Shown here: piece after piece, positions 14,740 to 23,175 of the stretch
Layout: each line of letters opens with the position of its first letter
How positions within the stretch are numbered: the first letter of the stretch is position 1
NCBI GenBank assembly: GCA_034440235.1
Contig: JAWXBR010000050.1
Location: 1 to 25,052 of the forward strand
DNA length: 25,052 bases
From: JAWXBR01 sp034440235
GTDB lineage: Bacteria > Bacteroidota > Ignavibacteria > Kapaibacteriales > Kapaibacteriaceae
Direction: 5' to 3'
The notes under the pieces: model-generated
Database searches by the model: none
Told to the model about the DNA's origin: nothing
What the model saw: the letters and a program-made list of their open reading frames with translations, nothing else
Translations under genes and position numbers: made by a program

Positions 14740-15612
14740 ATGCAGCAACTCAACTATCATCACCTGTACTATTTCTGGAACGTCGCTAAAGAGGGCAGCT
14801 TCACCCGAGCAGCGGAAAAACTTCTTGTCGCGCAATCGGCGGTCAGCTTACAGGTGAGTCAGCTCGAAGAGTATCTGGGGAAGAAACTCATTGATCGGAC
14901 GACGTCGAAGAAGCTGTCGCTGACAGAGGACGGACACATCGCATTTGGTCGTGCCGAAGAGATATTCCGACAAGGTCGTGAGCTTGTTAATAATCTAAAG
15001 GGAGGCACACCAAACACAACCCTACGTCTGGGCTCCTTGGGTAGTCTATCAAAAAACTTACAAATGGCTGTATTGAAGCCAGTTATCCAGGATTCGAATT
15101 ACGAACTAAATATTGAGGTGGGCGATCCGAAAACGTTGCTCACACGTCTCATGGGTTTCCACCTTGACGCAATTCTGTGCGACGTGCCGTACCCACATTC
15201 CGAAGATGAGCCCCTTATCCAACGAAAGATTGCTAAAGAACCAATGTGCTTCGTTGCTCGGTATCGTAATGCATCACGGCTGCCTCTTGCTACGAGATTA
15301 GAGAAGCATGGCGTGTATCTACCCGCGAAGAGCAATCCGATAACAACAGAAATAGAGGCGTTCTTACAAACGCATCGCAGCCGACCGAAGGTTCATGGAT
15401 ACATAGACGACATCGCGCTACTGAGACTACTTGCGCTAGAAACAGATGCGATCGTTGCCATCCCGAAAGTCGGAGCTAGTCGAGACCTGGCATCTGGGAC
15501 TCTTGTCGTTGTTCATGAATTCGAGTCGCTCTATCAGAGGTCCTACGTTGTTGTTAGGCGAGATGGGGCACGTTCGCAGCACATTCTGAGCGTGCTCAAT
15601 CCTGCGTGGTAG
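14740..15612 (+). CDS. LysR-family transcriptional regulator (NhaR-like)
   Basis: 290 residues. The N-terminal winged helix-turn-helix (about 4-62) reads LNYHHLYYFWNVAKEGSFTR, then AAEKLLVAQSAVSLQVSQLE, close to NhaR-type LysR regulators. The effector domain (about 92-290) has the usual alternation of two lobes, for example TLRLGSLGSL and the DAILCDVP segment. It is divergent from SulP/carbonic anhydrase across 108 bases, the standard arrangement in which a LysR protein controls its divergent neighbour and itself. The effector could be related to bicarbonate, pH or Na+; nothing in the sequence decides. Its stop is 12 bases from that of the convergent RNase gene. Confidence 0.92.
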   Translation: MQQLNYHHLYYFWNVAKEGSFTRAAEKLLVAQSAVSLQVSQLEEYLGKKLIDRTTSKKLSLTEDGHIAFGRAEEIFRQGRELVNNLKGGTPNTTLRLGSLGSLSKNLQMAVLKPVIQDSNYELNIEVGDPKTLLTRLMGFHLDAILCDVPYPHSEDEPLIQRKIAKEPMCFVARYRNASRLPLATRLEKHGVYLPAKSNPITTEIEAFLQTHRSRPKVHGYIDDIALLRLLALETDAIVAIPKVGASRDLASGTLVVVHEFESLYQRSYVVVRRDGARSQHILSVLNPAW

Positions 15613-15624
15613 ACATTATTATGC

Positions 15625-17028
15625 TCAGAAGTTCAAGACCTGTCCGTAGGTCGGCATCAGCGGCGTTATGCCGAAGCGCGAGTGAATCGTACTCGCAAGT
15701 ACTGTTCGTGCATCATCTTCGCCGTGTGTGAGAATGATGTGCGGATTGGTTGCCATCATTCCATCGACCCATCCAATAAGGTCGCTCTGTCCGGCATGAG
15801 CACTCATACCACCTAGTGTATGCACGACCGCGTTCACCGTACGACGCTCACCCATGATGAACACCTCCGAGGCGCCGTCTACCAATCGGCGTCCGAGCGA
15901 TCCGTGCGATTGAAAGCCGACAAACAGAATGTCCGCAGTCGGATCATCGATGTTGTTGCGCAAGTGATGAAGAATGCGTCCACCGTTGGCCATGCCTGAG
16001 CCGGCGATAACCATGTACGGACCGGGCATGGTGGCCAGGGTCTTCGATTCGTCGGATGTCTCGAGGTAGCTTACGTTCGCAAGTCGGAGAGGAGCACGCC
16101 CTTCAACTTCGAGTGCCGCACTCTCTTCATCGTATAGAACCGAGAACGTGTTGTACATATCCGTTGCTTTAATTGCCATCGGACTGTCTATGTATATCGG
16201 AATCTCGGGTACTCTTCCTTCACGCAGCAACATTGCATAAAAGTATATTATCTGTTGAGTGCGTCCGATAGCAAACGATGGCACAAAAATCCTTCGTCCC
16301 AAGCGCACAGCGTCTGTAATCAACTGTGCGAATTCTTCAAGGGTCGCATCAAGGGGCTTGTGGTCGCGGTCGCCGTACGTAGACTCAAGCACAACGATGT
16401 TTGCTTGAGCAGGAGGATCGGGATCTTTTAGGTAGGGGAACCGCAACGGACCTATATCGCCTGAGAACACAACTGTCCTCTCGACTCCATCTGAAGTAAC
16501 ACGCATTTCGAGACTCGCGGACCCAAGCATGTGTCCTGCTTCACGAAACAGAGCAGTAATGCCGTTGGCGATAGGTGTGGTAACACCATACTCGACGGTA
16601 TTGAACAACGCAAGTGTGCTCTCAACATCCGCACTGGTGTACAACGGCAAATCGGTACGCGCGACGGTGCGCCCAAGGCGTTTGGCTTTGCGCTCGTGGC
16701 GTTTGTAATCGTGCTCTTGCATAACAGCGGAGTCTTTCAGAATCAGCTCCGCCATACTTTTCGAAGCCGTGGTGCTGAAGATCGGACCTGCATAACCCTG
16801 CATTGCAAGCAGTGGTAACCGACCTGAGTGGTCGAGGTGCGCATGGGTCAACAGCACGGCGTCGGGCAGACGCCTATGAATCGGTCCGGGCACAACATTG
16901 CGAGCATCGTCATCCTTGTCGCCCTGAAACATGCCGAAGTCTATAAGCACCGACGCTAACTCGGTCTCAAGGAGGTACGAAGAACCCGTTACTTCTCCAG
17001 CTGCCCCAAACGGTGTAATTGTAAGCAT
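15625..17028 (-). CDS. Metallo-beta-lactamase/beta-CASP ribonuclease
   Basis: 467 residues, the usual length of the CPSF73-like bacterial beta-CASP group (compare TTHA0252). Metal-binding residues: HAHLDH (His62, His64, Asp66, His67), His166 in GHMLGS, Asp191 in SGDIG, and His435 in LTHGE. The beta-CASP insert lies between about 205 and 400, with ESTYGDR (motif A, Glu214), HHL (His354-355, motif B) and MSAHAGQSD (410-416). Family members cut or trim RNA in the cytoplasm with two zinc ions. The substrate here is unknown. It is divergent from the Rrf2 gene and convergent with the LysR gene; nothing links it to respiration except position. Confidence 0.93.
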   Translation of the reverse strand: MLTITPFGAAGEVTGSSYLLETELASVLIDFGMFQGDKDDDARNVVPGPIHRRLPDAVLLTHAHLDHSGRLPLLAMQGYAGPIFSTTASKSMAELILKDSAVMQEHDYKRHERKAKRLGRTVARTDLPLYTSADVESTLALFNTVEYGVTTPIANGITALFREAGHMLGSASLEMRVTSDGVERTVVFSGDIGPLRFPYLKDPDPPAQANIVVLESTYGDRDHKPLDATLEEFAQLITDAVRLGRRIFVPSFAIGRTQQIIYFYAMLLREGRVPEIPIYIDSPMAIKATDMYNTFSVLYDEESAALEVEGRAPLRLANVSYLETSDESKTLATMPGPYMVIAGSGMANGGRILHHLRNNIDDPTADILFVGFQSHGSLGRRLVDGASEVFIMGERRTVNAVVHTLGGMSAHAGQSDLIGWVDGMMATNPHIILTHGEDDARTVLASTIHSRFGITPLMPTYGQVLNF

Positions 17029-17079
17029 GTACGAAGGTACGGAGACACACCTCGTACAGTAAGATGTCGTCCGGCACCT

Positions 17080-17103
17080 ATTTCAGCACTGGACAGCTGA
17101 AAT
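17080..17103. promoter_or_regulatory. 8-bp perfect inverted repeat in the RNase/Rrf2 divergent region
   Basis: ATTTCAGC, 8 bases, GCTGAAAT. It lies about 52 bases upstream of the RNase ATG (minus) and upstream of the -33 element of the Rrf2 promoter. Candidate operator, or a 5' leader hairpin of the RNase mRNA. Confidence 0.45.
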
Positions 17104-17122
17104 CTTTTCAAAACAAAATAAG

Positions 17123-17155
17123 TTTGCACCAATCCTCCGAAATAGGGTAGCTTTG
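17123..17155 (+). promoter_or_regulatory. Bacteroidota-type -33/-7 promoter of the rrf2 gene
   Basis: TTTG at 17123-17126, 21 bases, then TAGCTTTG at 17148-17155, an exact match to TAnnTTTG. Transcription would start near 17160-17163, giving a leader of about 30 bases before the GTG at 17194. Confidence 0.7.
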
Positions 17156-17157
17156 TA

Positions 17158-17177
17158 TTAAGACAAGATGGTCTTAA
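17158..17177. promoter_or_regulatory. Perfect dyad over the expected rrf2 transcription start
   Basis: TTAAGAC, 6 bases, GTCTTAA, a 20-bp perfect inverted repeat starting 2 bases after the -7 box. This is where a repressor dimer would block initiation; Rrf2 proteins bind dyads of this size, so autoregulation is likely. Confidence 0.6.
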
Positions 17178-17193
17178 ATAAGAAGGCAGCACA

Positions 17194-17637
17194 GTGGTCC
17201 TCAGCAAGTCATGCATATACGGAATACAGGCTACGATTTACATCGCGGCCCAGAACGGCAACGATTATGTCGCCATTAACCGCATTGCTGAACAGTTGAA
17301 CATTTCTTTCCACTTCCTGACGAAGGTCCTACAGCAGTTTACTGAGGCGGGAATTCTGCTTTCGTATCGCGGACCAAAGGGCGGCGTGGCGCTTGCAAGG
17401 CCGTCTGCGCATATTTCACTGTATGACATGATCTGTGCAATCGACGGTGAGGAGCTGTTTACCCAGTGTATGCTGGGTCTGCCCGGATGTGGACATGCCG
17501 AACCTTGTCCGGCACATGACCAATGGACAGAAGTAAGGGCGAAGTTCACGCAGATTGCAAAGAAGACAACCCTTGCAATGCTCGCCACCAAGGCGAATAG
17601 TCTGAACGTCCGCCTTGCGAACCTTGCGTCGAAGTAA
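17194..17637 (+). CDS. Rrf2-family iron-sulfur transcriptional regulator
   Basis: 147 residues from GTG 17194. The usual Rrf2 start (VLSKSCIYGIQATIYIA) fits exactly there; an upstream ATG at 17168 is in another frame. The winged helix (about 1-65) includes the INRIAEQLNISFHFLTKVLQ recognition region and the GPKGGVALA wing. Three cysteines in the family's cluster region, Cys92, Cys99 and Cys105 (CMLGLPGCGHAEPCPAHDQW), match [2Fe-2S] Rrf2 proteins. It would sense oxygen, nitric oxide or cluster supply. It lies 53 bases before fixI in the same direction, so it likely regulates the cbb3 operon and may be its first gene. Confidence 0.92.
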   Translation: MVLSKSCIYGIQATIYIAAQNGNDYVAINRIAEQLNISFHFLTKVLQQFTEAGILLSYRGPKGGVALARPSAHISLYDMICAIDGEELFTQCMLGLPGCGHAEPCPAHDQWTEVRAKFTQIAKKTTLAMLATKANSLNVRLANLASK

Positions 17638-17648
17638 TCTGAATTTCG

Positions 17649-17657
17649 TTTTTTTTT
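17649..17657 (+). other. 9-T run between rrf2 and fixI
   Basis: Nine T bases shortly after the rrf2 stop, preceded only by a weak CGAA/TTCG stem. It could give partial termination between the regulator and the oxidase genes; the hairpin is too poor to call a terminator. Confidence 0.3.
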
Positions 17658-17690
17658 GACTATAAAAGATAATGGACTCCGAAAACTGAA

Positions 17691-19952
17691 ATGAAGGACG
17701 TTTTACATCCGTTCGAATTAAGTCCGACCGACACAAAAGCTTCGTGTTGTGCAGAACGCAGCACCGTCTATGAGATTCTAGATGAGCCGCGCACAGCGGC
17801 AAAGTTTGTTGAAGAACGCGATGCCACACATGTTAGCTGCACGTTCACAGTTCCTGTCATTCACTGTGCATCGTGTGTATGGACGCTCGAACGACTGCCG
17901 CAGGTGGCAGAGGGCATACACTCTTCAGTTGTTGACCTAACGCGCAAGACTGTTCGCATAGCGTACAACCCAAAGAAAACTTCTGTTCGTCAGCTTGCTG
18001 AGTTACTTACATCACTCAATTTTCCGCCGCTGCTTGAAGGCAAACAAGAGTCGACCCCGCATGTTAGTCGAACGACACTACAACGACTGGGTGTCGCAGG
18101 CTTTTCTGCAGCCAACATCATGTTGTTCAGTATTGCGGCGTATCTGGCGGGTCCAGCCGGGCTTCCCCCTTCTCTCGACACGGCATTCCGCATCATCAGT
18201 ATCATACTCGCGATCCCTGTCGTTCTCTTTTCTGCCGCACCCTGGTGGAAGTCGGCATTAGGCAGCCTTAGACATCGGACGATTAATCTAGATGTTCCTG
18301 TGGCACTTGGCATTGCTGCAATCTTTACCCGAAGTATTGTAGACATCGTTACTAACCACGGTTTTGGTTATCTCGACTCGTTTACGGGCCTCGTATTCTT
18401 TCTGTTAATCGGACGACTCGTGCAAGAGAAGGCGTTCCAAGCCATTTCGTTCGATCGCACAGTGCGTTCGTTCTTTCCACTTGGTGTACGCGTAGTTCGC
18501 AAGGACGTTAATGCTCTTGTGCCAATCGAGAGCATTGCGGTTGGCGATGTGCTTGACCTTCGCAACGGTGAAGTGTTGCCTTGTGATGCAACCCTCGTCA
18601 GCCCTACATCACAGATGGACTATTCGTTTGTGACAGGTGAGCATAAACCGCACGCTTGTGTAAAGGGTGAGGTGTTAATGGCCGGTGGAAAAGTAATCGG
18701 AACATCGATGCGATGCTTGGTAATAAGCGATGTCTCGCACGGACACCTAGCCAGCTTGTGGGAACGTAATTCTGCACCGCGTCCGAGAACGCAACTCATC
18801 GACGTCTCTAGTCGGTTTGGTGCTGTGTTTACGCTGGTTACTGTGCTTATAGCACTAACTGCATTTGCTGTTTGGCTGCCTGATATGGCAATGGCCTCCA
18901 ACGTTCTCATCGCAGTGCTCATCATTGCATGTCCGTGCGCTATGACGCTTGCCGCACCAATTGCATTAGGTACTGCAATGGGACTTCTCGGACGCAAGGG
19001 CATCATGATACGTAACACGGGCACGTTACTCGAACTAGAGCGCGCAACCCACATTGTGTTTGACAAAACAGGCACACTTACGACACTGCATTACGAAGCC
19101 ACGTATGTTGGCATCGCACTATCATCTGATGAGCAAGACGCAGTTGCTGCAATTGTTTCTGAAAGCACACATCCAGTAAGCAAAGCCCTTGCGGTTACAT
19201 TCGGCATATCGACTCTTCAGGCACAAAACGTTCAAGAAATTCCTGGGCAGGGGATCCACGGCACAGTCGACAAACATTCTATTGCAGTAGGCTCTGAACC
19301 GTGGGTTTTACAGTGGTATGGTCAGAGTGCAGCAGCACACACATTGTCCAACAGGACGCTCATTGCAATCGACGGACACATCAAGGGCGAGGTTGTTGTT
19401 GGAAGCTCATTACGTAAGGGTGTACCCGAAATGATCTGCGATGTACGAGAACGTCTCGGCACATCAATGGTTTCTGGCGATGGTACATCAGACCGCAGTT
19501 TACTAGAACCGTTCTTTGCCGAAAAAGAAATGCATTTTGGCATGCTGCCCGCAGAAAAGGTAAAAAAGATTACAGAGTTGCAGGCAAGGGGCGAAAGGGT
19601 CTTGATGGTTGGCGATGGTCTAAACGACGCTGCTGCGATGAACACAGCAAATGTTGCCATTGCCGTATCGAACGATACATCGACAATCGTTCCAGCGTGT
19701 GATGTAATTCTACCTGGCACTATGATGTCGTCGATCCCCACTCTACTTCGTTATGCACGCACAATACGTGGTGTGATCATTGCAACGTTTGCAGTATCGC
19801 TGGTCTACAATGCCATCGGCATTACGCTCGCTGTTACTGGCGCACTGTCGCCACTAGCCGTGGCGATCCTTATGCCAATCAGTTCGCTTACGGTAATCGG
19901 ACTCGCCGTGGCTGGTGCTCATCTGGCAGTAAGGAGAGAACAATGGAAGTAA
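17691..19952 (+). CDS. fixI: Cu+-transporting P1B ATPase for cbb3 oxidase assembly
   Basis: 753 residues, also called CcoI. It pumps copper across the inner membrane for the oxidase CuB centre. Order: short N-terminal segment with SCCAERSTVYEIL (18-30), a remnant of the Cys-rich motif of Bacteroidota FixI; heavy-metal domain with CASC (59-62); membrane helices; actuator motif TGEH (315-318, usually TGES); membrane metal site CPC (414-416); phosphorylation site DKTGTLT (Asp458); THPVSKAL (nucleotide-domain HP motif); hinge GDGLNDAAAM; and C-terminal helices with the N and MxxSS residues typical of Cu pumps (YNAIG, MPISSLTV). It overlaps ccoS by 10 bases, so translation is probably coupled. Confidence 0.94.
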   Translation: MKDVLHPFELSPTDTKASCCAERSTVYEILDEPRTAAKFVEERDATHVSCTFTVPVIHCASCVWTLERLPQVAEGIHSSVVDLTRKTVRIAYNPKKTSVRQLAELLTSLNFPPLLEGKQESTPHVSRTTLQRLGVAGFSAANIMLFSIAAYLAGPAGLPPSLDTAFRIISIILAIPVVLFSAAPWWKSALGSLRHRTINLDVPVALGIAAIFTRSIVDIVTNHGFGYLDSFTGLVFFLLIGRLVQEKAFQAISFDRTVRSFFPLGVRVVRKDVNALVPIESIAVGDVLDLRNGEVLPCDATLVSPTSQMDYSFVTGEHKPHACVKGEVLMAGGKVIGTSMRCLVISDVSHGHLASLWERNSAPRPRTQLIDVSSRFGAVFTLVTVLIALTAFAVWLPDMAMASNVLIAVLIIACPCAMTLAAPIALGTAMGLLGRKGIMIRNTGTLLELERATHIVFDKTGTLTTLHYEATYVGIALSSDEQDAVAAIVSESTHPVSKALAVTFGISTLQAQNVQEIPGQGIHGTVDKHSIAVGSEPWVLQWYGQSAAAHTLSNRTLIAIDGHIKGEVVVGSSLRKGVPEMICDVRERLGTSMVSGDGTSDRSLLEPFFAEKEMHFGMLPAEKVKKITELQARGERVLMVGDGLNDAAAMNTANVAIAVSNDTSTIVPACDVILPGTMMSSIPTLLRYARTIRGVIIATFAVSLVYNAIGITLAVTGALSPLAVAILMPISSLTVIGLAVAGAHLAVRREQWK

Positions 19953-20164
19953 TCATCGTACTGGTTGTGAGCAGCCTGCTCGTTAGTTCGGGCTTCCTTG
20001 TTGCATTCCTATGGGCCACACGCACAGGACAATACGACGATACACTAACGCCTCCGTTACGGATGCTGCTCGACGATGCCCCTTTCGACCCCTTAGCAAT
20101 CAAAGCGAAATCGGCGATATCACGAAATCCAAAACCAGACAGTGGAACAGATCTATGGAGCTGA
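19943..20164 (+). CDS. ccoS: cbb3 oxidase maturation protein CcoS
   Basis: 73 residues. One N-terminal membrane helix (about 3-24) followed by FLWATRTGQYDDTLTPPLRML, which matches the conserved CcoS signature (W-x-x-R-x-GQ-[YF]-DD, then P-x-x-R-[IM]-L). CcoS is needed for heme b and CuB insertion into CcoN in organisms where it was studied. The tail after residue 45 is polar and variable. It overlaps fixI by 10 bases at its start and ccoNO by 10 bases at its end. Confidence 0.92.
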   Translation: MEVIIVLVVSSLLVSSGFLVAFLWATRTGQYDDTLTPPLRMLLDDAPFDPLAIKAKSAISRNPKPDSGTDLWS

Positions 20165-22332
20165 CCAAACCATTAACGCCAGAACCCAATGCCCCCGGTA
20201 GCGGCGAAACAGTTGTATACGACAACACGATTGTAAAATTCTTTGCAATAGCCACTGCAGCCTGGGGAGTTGTAGGATTTCTGATTGGCATCATCATTTC
20301 TGTGAAGCTGTGGGCTCCAGACTTCCTGGCGTTTGTTCCGGAGCTGTCGTACGGACGGCTACGTCCGTTACATACGAATGCGGTAATCTTTGCGTTCGCT
20401 GGTAATGCAATCTTCCTGGGCGTGTATTACTCGCTACAGCGGCTATGTAAAGCGCGCATGTTTAGTGACGTATTAAGCAAACTCCACTTCTGGGGTTGGC
20501 AATTCATTATCGTGCTGGCAGCCGTTACACTACCACTTGGCTTTACGTCGAGCAAGGAGTATGCAGAGCTGGAATGGCCTATAGACATTCTCATTGCAAT
20601 TGTGTGGGTAATCTTTGGCTGGAATATGATGGGCACTATTATGAAGCGCAGAGAGCGCCACATGTACGTTGCCATCTGGTTCTACATCGCCACGTTTTTA
20701 ACGGTCGCTGTACTGCACATTGTGAACTCTCTGGCATTGCCTGTATCGCTTTTAAAGAGTTACTCGGCCTATGCAGGAGTACAGGATGCGCTTGTGCAGT
20801 GGTGGTACGGACACAATGCAGTTGCGTTCTTTCTTACGACGCCCTTCCTCGGCATCATGTATTACTTCATTCCGAAGGCTTCTGGACGTCCGATCTTTTC
20901 CTACAGACTTTCAATCGTCCACTTCTGGTCGCTCATCTTCCTATACATCTGGGCTGGTCCGCACCACCTACTCTACACAGCGCTTCCAGACTGGGCGCAG
21001 TCGTTAGGTACTGCCTTCAGTATCATGCTCTTGTTCCCATCGTGGGGCGGTATGCTCAATGGGTTGCTTACGCTGCGAGGTGCATGGGACAAGGTGCGCA
21101 CCGATCCTGTTTTGAAGTTCATGGTCGTTGGTGTTACAGCCTACGGCATGGCAACGTTCGAAGGTCCCATGCTCTCCATCAAGAGTGTGAACGCAATCGC
21201 ACATTACACCGATTACATCGTTGGGCATGTGCACATGGCAGCACTCGCGTGGAATGGTGGATTGACCTTCGCAATGCTGTACTACATTGTTCCGCGCATG
21301 TGGCGTACACAGTTGTTCTCGGTACGTCTGGCTAACTGGCACTTCTGGGCAATGACACTTGGCATTGTATTCTACGCAGTGCCCATGTATTTCGGTGGTA
21401 TCACGCAGTCGCTCATGTGGAAAGAATTTAATGTCGACGGTTCGCTAACACATCCGAATTTTCTTGAGACGGTGCTGCGGTTAATACCGATGTACGTCCT
21501 TCGATCGATAGGCGGTCACCTCTTTACTATCGGTGCTCTGATTGGCATCGTGAACTTGTACCGAACTGCACGTCAAGGCAAGTTTCTTGCCAACGAAGAA
21601 GTAGCGGTACCAGCCCGTATTGTTACTCCTGCGAAGGATGGCTACTGGCACCGAATGCTCGAAGGAAAACCAATTCGATTTGCCATTGTTACACTTGTCG
21701 TAGTGCTTGTTGGCGGCATCGTCGAGTTCGTACCTACGGCACTTGTGCAGAGCAACGTACCAACGATAGCATCGGTTCTGCCATACACACCGCTTGAGCT
21801 CGAGGGACGCGATCTGTACATCCGTGAAGGATGTGTTGGATGCCACTCCCAAATGGTACGTCCGTTCAGATCTGAAACCGAGCGCTACGGACAGTATTCG
21901 CACGCGGGAGAGTTCGTCTATGACCGGCCATTCCTGTGGGGATCGAAACGAACGGGTCCAGACCTTCATCGCGTTGGCAGAAAGTACGTCGATGCGTGGC
22001 ACTTCAACCACATGAAGGAGCCGACATCTACATCGCCACGCTCGCTCATGCCAGCCTATACATGGTTGTATGAACGTCAGCTCGACATATCACACACCGA
22101 AGGCAAGATCATTACGCTGCGTAAGCTTGGTGTGCCATACCCCGAGGGATTTGAAACGAAAGCCGTTGCCGATCTTAAACAACAAGCATCGCGTATTGCA
22201 GACGGACTGCAAGATGCAGGACTTAAAGATGCGAGAGCCGACAAGGAGATCATTGCCATCATTGCATATCTGCAACGCCTTGGCACCGATATCAAAGCAC
22301 TAAAACAAACAACGCCTGGAGCAAAGCAATGA
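20155..22332 (+). CDS. ccoNO: Fused cbb3 oxidase subunits I and II (CcoN-CcoO)
   Basis: 725 residues from ATG 20155; an in-frame ATG at 20011 would add 48 residues read out of ccoS frame and is rejected. Residues 1-~485 are CcoN with 12 or more helices. Metal and heme ligands: His73 (LHTNAV, low-spin heme), His220 (YGHNAV, CuB), His270-271 (GPHHL, CuB), His358 and His360 (GHVHMA, hemes). Residues ~515-725 are CcoO: one anchor helix, a c-type heme site CVGCH (560-564) followed by SQMVRPFR, and an axial Met in LMPAYTWL. It reduces O2 to water with high affinity and pumps protons. CcoN-CcoO fusion is typical of Bacteroidota. Overlaps ccoQ by ATGA. Confidence 0.96.
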   Translation: MELTKPLTPEPNAPGSGETVVYDNTIVKFFAIATAAWGVVGFLIGIIISVKLWAPDFLAFVPELSYGRLRPLHTNAVIFAFAGNAIFLGVYYSLQRLCKARMFSDVLSKLHFWGWQFIIVLAAVTLPLGFTSSKEYAELEWPIDILIAIVWVIFGWNMMGTIMKRRERHMYVAIWFYIATFLTVAVLHIVNSLALPVSLLKSYSAYAGVQDALVQWWYGHNAVAFFLTTPFLGIMYYFIPKASGRPIFSYRLSIVHFWSLIFLYIWAGPHHLLYTALPDWAQSLGTAFSIMLLFPSWGGMLNGLLTLRGAWDKVRTDPVLKFMVVGVTAYGMATFEGPMLSIKSVNAIAHYTDYIVGHVHMAALAWNGGLTFAMLYYIVPRMWRTQLFSVRLANWHFWAMTLGIVFYAVPMYFGGITQSLMWKEFNVDGSLTHPNFLETVLRLIPMYVLRSIGGHLFTIGALIGIVNLYRTARQGKFLANEEVAVPARIVTPAKDGYWHRMLEGKPIRFAIVTLVVVLVGGIVEFVPTALVQSNVPTIASVLPYTPLELEGRDLYIREGCVGCHSQMVRPFRSETERYGQYSHAGEFVYDRPFLWGSKRTGPDLHRVGRKYVDAWHFNHMKEPTSTSPRSLMPAYTWLYERQLDISHTEGKIITLRKLGVPYPEGFETKAVADLKQQASRIADGLQDAGLKDARADKEIIAIIAYLQRLGTDIKALKQTTPGAKQ

Positions 22333-22514
22333 TCAGAAACGTTCTCGAAGGAATTCCTGGCATTGAGTTATATCCGATTATTGCTCTCCTCCTTTTTGTG
22401 TCCTTCTTTACAATCCTGCTCGTATGGTTTGCGCGTGCCGACAAAGCTCGCCTTGCGACCCTTGCTCGTTTGCCCCTTGACGATGATCAGAATTCAACCA
22501 ATACATCCCTTTAA
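22329..22514 (+). CDS. ccoQ: CcoQ-like small oxidase subunit
   Basis: 61 residues: one membrane helix (about 14-34, YPIIALLLFVSFFTILLVWF) followed by a polar tail (ADKARLATLARLPLDDD). Size, single helix, W-x-x-R-x-D after the helix and position between CcoNO and CcoP identify it; sequence identity in this family is low. ATG overlaps the ccoNO stop (ATGA), and ccoP starts 12 bases after its stop. CcoQ is thought to stabilise the complex. Confidence 0.82.
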   Translation: MIRNVLEGIPGIELYPIIALLLFVSFFTILLVWFARADKARLATLARLPLDDDQNSTNTSL

Positions 22515-22526
22515 GGAATCGGGATT

Positions 22527-23132
22527 ATGTCGCAAAACGAAAACGAACTACTCGACCACGATGCCGATGGCATCAAAGAATACGACAATGCCTTGCCGCG
22601 ATGGTGGCTGTACGGATTTTACGGTACCATCGTAATGGCTGTACTGTACATGATTAACTGGCATGTTCTAACCGAGCCCGTCATCGGTGCAAAAGACCAG
22701 TATGTAGAATACAATCAGGAACTCGAGCACTGGAAGTTGGCAGCAGGCAAAGCGCCGCGTAAGAATCTAGACAACCTTGTTGTTCTGGAGGATGCTCCGT
22801 CACTGCTGCGAGGCAAGGAAATATTCGAAGGCACCGACAATCTATGTGCGACGTGCCATCGAACAGATCTGGGAGGGCAGGTTGGACCGAATCTAACTGA
22901 TGATTATTGGTTACATGGATGTTCGATAAAGAACATTATAACAAGTATTACAACTGGGTATCCTGCAGAGGGCATGCTTCCGTACGGCTCTACAAATAAA
23001 ATTTCGGATGATGATCTACTCAAGGTCGCGTCGTACATCATTTCGAGGCGAGGATCGAATCCTGTCGATCCCAAGCCTGTTATCCCAGAGCGTGACGTTC
23101 AATGTTCATCCAATCCCGAAGCGCCCCTTTAA
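22527..23132 (+). CDS. ccoP: cbb3 oxidase subunit III, mono-heme CcoP
   Basis: 201 residues. The N-terminus has the CcoP block DGIKEYDNALPRWWLYGFYG (14-33), partly in the membrane helix (about 27-47). One cytochrome c domain follows with CATCH (Cys107, Cys110, His111), GPNLTDDYW and an axial Met150 in EGMLPYG. Proteobacterial CcoP carries two hemes and is about 100 residues longer; this single-heme form is the one usual in Bacteroidota. It brings electrons from soluble or membrane cytochrome c to CcoO. The tail has two further Pro-rich segments and a Cys (VQCSSNP) with no known role. ccoG follows after 43 bases. Confidence 0.94.
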   Translation: MSQNENELLDHDADGIKEYDNALPRWWLYGFYGTIVMAVLYMINWHVLTEPVIGAKDQYVEYNQELEHWKLAAGKAPRKNLDNLVVLEDAPSLLRGKEIFEGTDNLCATCHRTDLGGQVGPNLTDDYWLHGCSIKNIITSITTGYPAEGMLPYGSTNKISDDDLLKVASYIISRRGSNPVDPKPVIPERDVQCSSNPEAPL

Positions 23133-23175
23133 TGCGCCGACTCCTGCTAAACCCAAGTACTCGCTATAAGGTATA

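Noticed and set aside
17649..17657. Rho-independent terminator between rrf2 and fixI
   Set aside because: The T-run is present but the stem before it is only about 4 bp.
20011..20154. Longer start for ccoNO
   Set aside because: The added 48 residues come from reading ccoS in another frame; ATG 20155 fits the CcoN N-terminus and the short overlap.
20496..21335. 279-residue frame inside ccoNO
   Set aside because: It is a shadow of CcoN, with an unlikely His/Cys/Arg-rich composition.
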